From positions 22,483,237 through 22,547,236 of the forward strand of contig OX388307.1 in NCBI GenBank assembly GCA_947579605.1: a DNA stretch of 64,000 nucleotides. Reading direction: 5' to 3'. Under the pieces are notes generated by a model. It ran no database searches. It was not told the DNA's origin and saw only the letters and a list, made by a program, of their open reading frames with translations. Shown here one piece after another: positions 36,831 to 48,100 of this stretch. The stretch is from Athripsodes cinereus (taxonomy: Eukaryota; Arthropoda; Insecta; Trichoptera; Leptoceridae). The first letter of the stretch is position 1. Each line of letters opens with the position of its first letter. The position numbers were made by a program, and so were the translations under genes.

Positions 36831-38879
36831 CATGATAATAGAGATAGAAATAGATAGCTAGAATATGTTTATTGCTGATATTTTAAGAATAATTATCTTT
36901 TACAGGATACTCGAAATTTTATAGAAAAGAGTGACGCTTTTTAGAATACCTTTGGCATTTTGGGAACTCTACAGATTTTCTTTTTGTATGAACATCTAAT
37001 TTAATTATTTTTTATAATCAATTTCCAGATCCATCTCTCCAACAACCAACAGTTACCATCTACAGAAACAAATTAAAGACTGCACCGTTCATCTTTCACC
37101 TTTCATCGTTCACCTTTGAGACGGTCTATGGACTTTTAATCGGTGCTGAAATCAAAGCCATCTTCATCATTTCTGAATGCACTAAAAAAGCTGTCCTGGT
37201 CAAAGCAGATAAATAGAGAAGAGATATTTTATGACACTTTAATTATAATGCCTATAACATTGCAATCCAAATGTTGCCTGTATCTCATCTCACATTGAAG
37301 TTTGTCAACTTTATCTCTGCAATATTTGTTAAGATTTATGTTATTAATACTTCAAATAGCGGAGCTCAAATATTCTAATAACAAACACGTTTATTTTAGC
37401 TAGGTGTTTACAAACGGCTTTAATCGTAAATTTGAAATAACTATTCCCATATGAAGCTAAGTGACATGTTACTTATAAACACAGAATATGATAAAATGTT
37501 AATTAGCTGCACTATAGAATTATATGGTTCTATCAGGAATAATGCTGCAATCTGTAAGCCATGAATAAAAATGCATTTTTATAGTTAAAGTTTATTATTT
37601 GTCTGTCTAGTAATAAAAATTAAATACCTATAAAAACACTATCCTTAATTTTTTGTGCATCTGAAATTCAGCGATGAGTCGTGCATATTTGATTGTCTAT
37701 AGTTTTTATTTCGCAGAGAAGATGTATGTCCATTACATGTTACAATTTTTTTTTGTTAAGTTATTAAATGAAGAGGTTTCATATTAAAGAAATACTCGTT
37801 GCAATATTTTGAAAATATTTATTCTTGTACATAAATAACTAAAATTACACTACTAATATTAATTATAGTTTAACTATTTGTATGCATTATACTAAACCTA
37901 TATAATATATGTACACCTACATACTTACATTTTCTTATGTTATTAGATTGATCTATACAAATTTGTTGGCATTTGATGAAACCCTCTATATGTGAATTGT
38001 ATTAAAAAATTAATAGTCAATAATTTTGGAGTTTTAAGATACCTACTTTGAATAGGACTTTTCGAAAAATACATAAGTAATATTTTTAAATAATAAATTT
38101 GCATAACTGTATTATAAACAATGAAACATTAAAAACTTTTTTAAAGTGTAAAGCCCTCTTTCCCAATTTCAATTGCTTTTTTACCTCTCAGTTTTCTTTT
38201 CAACTAACTTATTGTTTTTTTTAAGACGTTTATTATTTTATGAAAAAATATGCACTATGAAATAAATGAAGACGAATAATAATACATTTGTTGTAAAAAA
38301 ATTCACTTTAAGATTAGGTAATCAAAATTGATTCACACAAAAAAGTTTCATCAAACTGCTGAAGATATAAAACAGACATCCTTATTAATAACAATATGTA
38401 AGCTCACACTAGGTCTATATTTAATTTATTACAGCCAGGTAACAGAGTTTATCAGCTTCTATTGGAATGCTTAAATGATTTTGAAAATCTCTACAATATC
38501 CTATATAATCACTTATAACTTACACAATCAGCAATTTACTATACAAAGGAAAAAATTGGTAAAAAATAAACATAACATTGATATAACGTGACATGACATA
38601 ACGTGTCATGTTGATGTTAATTTTGGAACCTAATTTCTGAGAGAATAAGAATTACATTTCTAGTCTATGCATTATAAGTCCATGGTTACAATTCCATTTT
38701 TAAATAAACAATAAAACTATGAATGAATATTGAAAGAAAAAAAGAACAAAATAAATGGATCAGTGTGCATATAAATTAATTGTAAGCTTTCATACTCTTT
38801 AGATTCGTAATTTTAAATCTGTTCTCTTAATTTTAAAACATGCTTGTTATTAATAGACGTAGGTTGGTCTATAATATAG

Positions 38880-39020
38880 ATTTATATGAGGCATACCACC
38901 CATCCTAATTTTCTAATTTTAGGTTCGACATGGAGAGGACTATCTGCATATTTATTACATGCAGCTAGTTCGCTGGCAACCTCACTTCTAGGATATGCCT
39001 TGATGGTGTAATAGTATTGG
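38880..39020 (-). repeat. R1 repeat copy, reverse orientation
   Basis: The + strand reads GAGGCATACCACCCATCCTA, TGGAGAGGACTATCTGCATA, TTTATTACATGCAGCTAG and GATATGCCTTGATGGTG. All core blocks of R1 are present in inverted order, and the frame discussed under Findings remains open. Confidence 0.72.
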
Positions 39021-40923
39021 AGAAGGAGGCAGATTTGAACAAAATGAATTTCGTTTTTGGATATATAACTAAACGGCTTGACCAATTTTAGGATATTTTT
39101 TTCTGTGTATATGCCAAGTCATAGCAGATGAATACGTATTCTTACTCAATGTATAAAGTATGTGTTAATGCATGGGAGTTGTTTTTGTAGCTATTTGTAA
39201 CATCTTTTATCATTTTATATAATGAGTGTTGTATGACGTCTCGATGGCAATCATGTGCAATATGAATGTTAGTAAAATAGCTATAAATTTTAGTAATCAA
39301 ATTTATGTTAGAACGTTGTTCGCATCAAAAAAAATTACAAAAAGTGCTTAAGTACCTTTCCTTAGATCAAGGATGTTTCTTTCATTTTCATAAAAAAACC
39401 TTTTTGATAAACTTCATGTATTCAAATATGCCTCAATTTTTTTTTTAAATAAGTATCCTAAGTTGACATCGTTTTTTGGAAATTCAATATAAAATAGGAA
39501 AATATAAGTATTGTAAATAAAGAATATGCCCAAAGTTGGTCAAAAGGTCTAAAGGGTTTCAAAATGGAAATCCAACGAAAATTCCAAGAGATATGTCAAA
39601 ATATGTAAAATCATTCAAAACTACCCCCCTCGCTCTTAGATTAACAATTAAACTGTAAACATAGTTGTGTACTGAAAGTATCATAAGAAACCTATTTTAA
39701 TATTTTACATAATCACAGCTAATTAAATAATTATTTACAGGTTATATATAGCGTCATTTTAAATAAATTAATAACTACAAATTATGATTTCTAATTAAAG
39801 AGTCGAGAATGAGTCACACGGCTATAAGCCATCAGAATGTGTAATGAAGGTGTAGATATAATGATACTGTTGTTAGCCACTGCCTACCTTATATTTGAAA
39901 TATACTGTAAAGGATAGATAAATAGATATAAAGATAATAGAATTAGAATTATCCATATGTGGTGATATGATAAAATGAAATAGTTTTTGTTTAATATTAC
40001 TTTTTTTAACGTAATGACTTGTATGTCAAATGTAGCTAGTCCACTAGCTTCTTCCTCTATGGGAGATGCTATAAAAGTGTAGATAAATAAAGATTAATAG
40101 GGAAACAATATCCAGAAGCTAAAGAAAATTTGAAAATTGATTCAAGTAATAATTCTAGATAATGTCATCAATGGCAATACTAACATTCAATATATTCTAT
40201 TTCCTATTCTTAAAATATCTAACATCGCTGTTGTACTAAATAATCATTTTATATCCAAAATTTATTACATATTGTACTCTTGATTATCCAGATGAATTAT
40301 TGGCAAGTTCAGCGTGAATGATCAACAAATTTCTGAAGCAAATTTGCTGAAGGACAGTCAGGTAACAATTTTTTCATGTAAATGACAGTTGACAATTGAC
40401 GAGACTTAAAAGAGTTCTTATTTGCTTGCTGATAATTTTTCAGTATCTGCATCCCCAACTTAATGAATGGATGACTGCAAACAAATGTAAATTCTTTCTA
40501 TGTTAAATATCAACAAAAACAAGGAAACTGAACTATTTTTTTGTTTTTCGTTATTGACATAGAGAAAAAAAAGATAAAACCATTTTTTTACATAATTGAC
40601 AACTATAGTTTTGGTATTTAAATCATTATATTATTGTGACAATTTTTTTAATAGCTATGCACTAGACATGTTGAATTGAAATAATCAAAAGTACAATAGA
40701 GTACATAAATCAATTACTAACATCAAAATAATAACATAAAATGTAATCACAATTATAATGAAACATATTCTTATACGTGTAGATATATGCACTAAGTATA
40801 TTATATACATTGTCTTCGATATACTGAGTATAAAATATACATAAAATTGTACTAACTTTTTTTATAATTGTCTTTTATCTTAACAATTATCGTCGTATTA
40901 ATAAATGTGGATCATCCTAGGCA

Positions 40924-40990
40924 AGCAATTGATCACCGATCAGAGCAAAATCATGAAACATTTTTTTTATCTAATCGGTGGTTGATTGCT
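40924..40990. repeat. Imperfect hairpin with 17-bp arms
   Basis: AGCAATTGATCACCGAT at 40924-40940 faces ATCGGTGGTTGATTGCT at 40974-40990, with about four mismatches. Possibly a small MITE remnant. Confidence 0.35.
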
Positions 40991-42074
40991 CCCTTAAATA
41001 ACTCACTTTTATTAATATGACAATTGGTATTTATGAAAAACATTATTATAAAATTTTATTATATTGTTTTTTGAATAAACAAAAATTAAGTATGGTTTTG
41101 GATGAGATGTCATGAAAAATAAAATTTCAAAGTTGGAAATCTCAGTTGACTACTTTTAAATTCTTTAGAAAAATAAGTTAATGTAAAGATGTCAATTTCA
41201 ATAATTTGTAGAAATTAAATACACCAAACAATAATTACAATTTTTCATTTTTTATTTAATTTTATGATCAAAACAATTATCACTGGGAATAAATCAGATT
41301 CTAAAACATTTGAGATTTTAGTTGTGGACAAAGGGTGAATTTTTGCGTGATTTTTTTTATTTATAACAATTTTAACTTCACAGTTAACAGATAAGTTTAT
41401 TTTGATATAAATTTACAAAGAAATTTACTTTGGTATAATTTTGAGTTAAGGCAATTTATCCTCCTAGGATAATATTTTGTATATGCCAATAAGGATGACT
41501 CTACATTTCATACCTACATTAGGTTTTATTATATAATTAAATTCTTTCAAATATCTTATTTGAAGTACTTAGGTACTTGTATTGTGTTTGATTTTGTAAA
41601 GAAATAACATGTAAAATGTATTTTATTGATGAAATAAATATTTATCTTAATTAAATATTGAACAATATATATATAGTAGTATACAATAACAACTATGTAC
41701 ACATAGTAATATCACATTTTCAACCGTATAAGGTTGCTTTATATAAGGAAAAATCTATGTTCTTCTTTTATTTAACCTCTTGAGGAGCAGGATTTTAGTT
41801 TATAGTTTGTATAATAACTCATGTTTTTTTTGTTGCTTTAAGTATGTTAAATTATATTAAATCTATAATACCGTTAGTAGTGTTGGTATAAAGATATAAT
41901 TTATCTTTATGTATATTTTTACTAAAGCACATAAAATTACGGAAAAAAAATATGTGTTTTTTTGATACATTTTGTTGTAGAATTGATGATAAGCTGAAAA
42001 ACAAAATTGTATGGAAATCGATAATACTTCCATAATTCTTCGAGGAAGGCTTTTTGCCCATAAACTTTGGAGTT

Positions 42075-42080
42075 TTTATT
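42075..42080 (-). promoter_or_regulatory. Polyadenylation signal of SLC17 gene D
   Basis: AATAAA on the minus strand, 61 nt after the stop codon. Confidence 0.45.
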
Positions 42081-42140
42081 CCTTTTGAGGTTAATAAGAG
42101 TTTGCTTTGAATTATTATTATAATCATAATTTACGCTCAA

Positions 42141-45100
42141 CTAGACTTTCCTCGCTATATCTGTCATTGCATTGGCATCAGTTGTATTATTTACTTCCAA
42201 TGGTCTCGCTCTCTTCCAGTTTTCTGGGTATCCATATTTAGGAATATTGTTCCACCATTGTTCATCACCTGAGGCCCAGATAATGAAGACGATGTTTGTT
42301 ACAACGAATACTCCCAACACAATCCAGAAAACTGTCCTCCACTGTTCCAAGGATGACTGTAAAATAGCATTTATTTATTAAAATCAAAGGACCATCAAAG
42401 CAAAACTCAATCTCAAACTATAAGTAGCAATATGAGTGTGGTGAAAGATGAAATAAGAGGAAGCGAATGATTGGAACTCAAGATTTCTTAATCAAAAGTT
42501 TGACATTCCTACTATTAGTGTACACTGACTACCTTATCACAAATTTTAATGTTTATATATTTTTTAATGAATGTGAGATTGTCAAAAACTCAAGTACACT
42601 ACTGAACGTCGTTATAGTAAGAAAGATACCTATATGTATATAGGACACCTACGTTAATTAATAGTGGGATGGTTTGTTCCCAAAATGTCTCAATTAAAAG
42701 TCTGAGACACTCTCACCATCCATTCGATTTTAAACAGTTCATTTTTACTTACATCTGGTGTCAACAGTCCAACTAAAAGTGGAGTAACGATTCCTGACAG
42801 AGCTCCAATTCCATTTACGATAGCCATAAGTGTTCCCGCAAAGTTTGTACTGAGATCCAAAGCATTGACTTTCATTCCAGGATAGAAGGCACCCATGAGA
42901 CCCATGGCTAGTGTAAAGAGGGCAACAACTGGTGCTTCATTGAATCCGGTATAAGAAGCCAAAATGATGCAAACTCCTGGACCAATGGAAGCTGGAATTA
43001 ATAAAAATCATTTTGTTAGGCTTTTGTCAAATAATTTGAAAACACAACATTTCGTGTTCGGGTATGAAGATTTGCATCCATCTTCTTCTAGTAGAGTGGA
43101 GTAAGTGATGTTACATCCTTCTTGCCTACCCTTTAAAGGAAATAACCTGATTGAATGTGTCTACGTATTATTTTATTATGTTTCTTCCAAATTCATGAAA
43201 ATGCAGGAAGGAATATACTTGAATAGAAATTGAAGGAATAGTGGTGTATTGACAATATAAATTAACAGTTGGATTTGAATTCCGTAATTTCCTATGAATT
43301 AATCAAGATATTGATCACTACTTTTTTATGATAGTATCATATACCTAAATGTTTTATATATTTTTGTTGAGTTAGGTTTCTTTTGCTCTGAATGCTCTCT
43401 GCTTCAAGACAGAAACTACCCAGATTGTCCCAGATGGTCACCGACCACTGCCACCATCCTCCTACATGAAAGAAAAGGACAAGAGAGTGGTAATTATTAT
43501 TTATTATTTTCCAAAAGAATATGTCTCACCAATAGTTGTAAAGACTTTTCTTGCTACAGATGTGCTCATCCATTTCTTTTCAATAGACTTGTCGCAAATC
43601 CATCCAAATGCAATAGATGTAAACCACATAACAATGTATGGTAATGTTGCCCATATTCCAATCTTGAGAACATCAAACTTCAATACATCGCTCATGTACT
43701 TAGGAAGATCTGTCACCACAGTGAAGTAACCCCAGTCGTGGCCGATCTGTAAACAATTTCAATGTGTTCATATTGTTCATAAAATATCCCACAAATATTT
43801 TAAATCAGGCTAGGTAAAACAAATTAATTGAAAGATGGTTGCTTCTAAGGTTTGCATAAAGCGTCTCTCGATTGGTGGACCTTAAATCGTGACAGTGAGA
43901 ATGGTGGAATTGGTGAACGTTGTCCATGGACACTGAAAGTGATCACTTAAGCCAGCCTAGAGCCAATTTGTAAGCGTTGGGACACCTTTCTCACTTCTTC
44001 CGATTAGATTTTACACAATGTTGCATTGTGTAGACATGGTTCTCCAATCGAGGTTTCCAAATTAATTGAACTTTTGACACAATCAAGTGTCAGAAACTGG
44101 ATGTCACCCATTTTTGGATTAAAACCATTCTAGGATTTAATTCCAAAAACAAGCACAACTCCTCGCTTGCAAGTCGAATATGTTTACTACTAATCCACCT
44201 TTTTTGTAATAGGTAATACCTAGATAGAACTAGGTATGTGTACAAATAAACTCAAAAAAAATGTGTAATTAAAAATAAAAATAACCAGTTTCAAATAAAT
44301 ATACTCAAGCTATAATATCATACCTACTATTTATAGTGGATCTTGCAGTTTCTTGAAATGATTTTCCTCAACCATGTCATTCTAGTCAATAAATAAAAAA
44401 TATAATACAATATGTTATTTATAATGTACCTGTGCTGCTATTAAGGCCCAGAGTGGTACAGATGTCAATATGGCAAACCATGGAGTAGGCATTTTATCAG
44501 GTCTGGATCCTCCAATAGCTTCTTCCAAATATTTCTTTTCTTCATCACTAATGAATGGATGAGATTTGGGATCACTGTAGCATAAAATTACCTAGAAAAT
44601 CAAATGAAAATAAAATTATTGGTATTATTTGAAAATAATGTTGCTTTGAGAGGGAATTACATTGTACCATATTTTTTCATGCACGTACAAGAGAAAAAAG
44701 TTTTTATTGCAAGAATTTCATTTCTACAATATTATCCAAATATAATACAGCCTAAAAGTAAAATCATACATTTAAGATAAGAAAATGATATTGCTTGACA
44801 GGGGTAGAGAGGAAGCAAAGAAGAGGCTATTTCTACATGTTGTGTAATTTCTTTGTGCGATTTCAAGGTGGATTGGTTGTTACGGTACTTTCTTGACGTT
44901 TTGTAGCGGCTTGCCTCGATACAGGCACTCACCTAGTGAGGTTGCTGCGGGTTATGACTGCATAGTCCTGATTAACTTGCTTGTTCACATTGTCTGTTTT
45001 GGCTACCTTTTATGCATGTTGGATTGGTGTTTTGTTGTTTTTTCATTTTTTATATAACTTTTGTAATAAATGACAAACTTGTGGGCTTGGTATTATATAG

Positions 45101-48100
45101 CAAAGGGTTAAATCATGAGTGCGGGTTAAGTAGGATGATGCATTGTCATTGTTTTGTGATTATGTGTATTATTTCTGTCCATATATATTTTCAAATGTTT
45201 TGTAATAATGATGAATAAATAAATAAATAAAATACTTAAATAAATGTTGATCTAAATACTGGGATTTTAAATGTAGAATTGGAAAACAACTAATCGAGGG
45301 TATTACATTTTCACACTTGACACCTAGTTAGTAACACATACCCATAAAATGAACCAGATGATACCAATGACTCCAAACAGATAGAAAACAGATGGCCATT
45401 CAAAGTTACTCATGAGTAGACCTGAAAAGAAGATCCCAGCAATGTTTCCCATTTGAGCACCTCCAAACACCAGAGAACCCATACGGCCTCTCTCTTCCAA
45501 GGGGGCCCATTGAGCTAATAATGCATTCAGCGCTGGGAAAGTTGTACCCTGAAAAAAAATTATTTCATCAGAAATTTTTCCAAAGCAAAAACAAAACTTG
45601 AAATTCACGTTTGGTACATTTCATGTGTAGAAAATCCGCGAACTCATTTTTTATAGGCATTAAATAGATAGATAATAAATATCTAGATTAAGAAGAAATG
45701 TTTATTTCAAACGTACCTCTCCTAGTCCTTCCAAAACTCTGAGAGCAATGAGGGCGTCAGCGCCACCAGCCTTGATGACAACGGGAGTAATGAGAGTGAA
45801 CACAGCCGTGGAGAGGATACCAAGACCCAGAGAATACTTTCCTCCAAATTTTTCAGCCAACACTCCACCAGGGAGATGTGTTACAATGTAACCGTAGAAA
45901 AACGCACTTAGGATAAGTCCTTGCTGAGCCTGACTCCAATCATAATATTCCCTCTGAAAAACAAATAAGGCTTAATTTAAGCACCTAGTGTATTATGTAT
46001 TTCATAAAGTTCATCCATAATAGAGATCTTAGATGTGTCATCTACTCAAAATCCAGATCTTTTACTCAATAAATGGGTCACCATTAGAATAGGAGTCACT
46101 TTATTGTTATAATTTTAGTCCGAGTTGAAAAGTCTAGTTTATTTACTTTATTTTTATTACCATTTCATCACCGCTTATCCCACGAGCGGGGTAACCAGTG
46201 GACCAACTGCAGTAGACTAATCAATATGTAAATTGTCCTCTCTATGCCGATAAAAAAATAAGACACTTAGGATAGGTGGCAGGCCTCATCGCTGAACTGA
46301 ATTGAAGGTGTTGAATGACATACACGTAATGTTTTACGAATACCTACCTTTTACAGGACACTCGAAACCTTACAGAAAAGAGTGGGAGATATTTTCTTTA
46401 CTGGGGACTTATGGGATCATGTTTATTTACTGTGTTTGCAAAACATCTTTATGCATTTATTGTGTAGGTAGGCACTACCTACCCTTATAATTATTTATTT
46501 GTAGCTAACTACAATTTAGTTGATATATACATATTTCAATTTTTATTTCCTACATATATTCGAATTTCAGAAATTCTATAAATACTTACTCCATCTGCAT
46601 CAAAGCATCCTTTTTCTGTGCATTCTATGGATGATTCTCCTGTCTGAAAAGAATAATAATAAACACTTTTTTGTAAGAAGGCAAAAACGTATTAAACAAA
46701 TTTAAATATAATATATCTTTAATCTGAAACAGTAAAAAACGTAAGGGAAAACTATGATATTTTCTCAAAAAAGTCCTGTTCAATAGTCTTTCTATAAACA
46801 AATGTGATTCTTGAGAGAAATTTATTGACACGTGCGAATGTAGAGTGACATTTGGAGAAAAATATCCCATTGCTTATTTATAAATAATTATTTCTTTAGT
46901 ACTTAGATATTCTGACATCGATTTTTTTTTGGTAATTTCTAAATAGGTACCCATTATTTGTATTTTATTTTTATTCTATATGGATCAAACAGTTGTAACA
47001 ATAAATATAAAAAAATTATAACAATGAGCAAACCAATTACCAACTAATAAACATAAATTCGAGGTACTTTATGAAATAAAAATATACAGGAAGAATTAAA
47101 AATGATAAAACATATATAGAAATGTAAAAACTGTGGTAGTAGCGATTGTATGAAGGGGATAGAGGGGAAAAGGAGAGAGAGGAAGAGGAGCACAGGCTGT
47201 GTGTGCGAGACAGTTGAGTCAGTCGTGTTTGGGATGTCGTGGTGAGTGCGTGTTTAGAAACGTTAATACTACAAGCTATTTCGGCGCAAAATGGCGGTAA
47301 ACGGGATAAAAGTTAGTGATTTGCTCCGATCTTATGACGGCGAAGGCGATGTGATCCAATGGCTCACGAAGATGGAGCTCGTGGCTAAGTTAAAAGGAGT
47401 GACGGACTTAGCACAATTGATACCATTGTTCTTGGAGGGATCGGCATTTTCGGTGTATAATGAAATGACCGAGGAAGGAAAGAAGAGCGCGGACACCATC
47501 AAGGCCGCGTTGATATCAACTTTCGCACTTAATCCATTTAGTGCGTATGAACAATTCGTGCGTCGCGTGTGGAAAGACGAGCCGGTAGACGTCTACCTGA
47601 CTGACTTGCGGCGGCTGGCGCGACTCGCTAACATTGCGGGCGAAGAAATGTTAAAAAGGGCCTTTGTGGTGGGTCTGCCGTCGCTAGTTTCGAGAGAGTT
47701 GCGAGCTATGGCGAACGTTGAAACATTGCCGCTAGTGACAGTGCTCGAAAGAGCGAGAGCATTGATGGCGGAGTTTTCGGAGCATCCGATTGCTGCAGCG
47801 GTGGTTACGACGAACCCAATCCAGAGCCGAGGGTTAATTCGTGACGGCAAAAAGTGTTATAGGTGTGGAGGCCCTCATCTCCAGAAGTTTTGCCGTGACA
47901 AGTCCATCGTGTGCTGGAGTTGTGGAAAGGAAGGTCACGTGACCAGAAACTGCCCTGGAAAACAGGGAAACGAGGAAGGGAGAGCTGGTGCGCCGGAAGC
48001 TCTACCCCGACGGGAGTAAAGGCGCTACCGGTAGTCGACGTCACAGTTAACGGCTTACGAGGGCGCGCTCTGATAGACACTGGATGTTCGCGATCAGTCA

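Larger units (their letters stand above)
36346..42140. other. Intergenic region between SLC17 genes C and D
   Basis: 5.8 kb of AT-rich DNA with no supportable gene. It holds R1 fragments (36735-36830, 38880-39020), a weak hairpin (40924-40990) and an imperfect palindrome near 38585-38608 (ACGTGACATGACATAACGTG). A somewhat less AT-rich stretch at 37025-37215 has no open frame of note. The far left end is the 5' flank of gene C. Confidence 0.5.

Noticed and set aside
37025..37215. Possible upstream exon of gene C
   Set aside because: It is less AT-rich than its surroundings, but the minus strand shows no ATG-donor pair in phase, and gene C already has a convincing first exon matching that of gene B.
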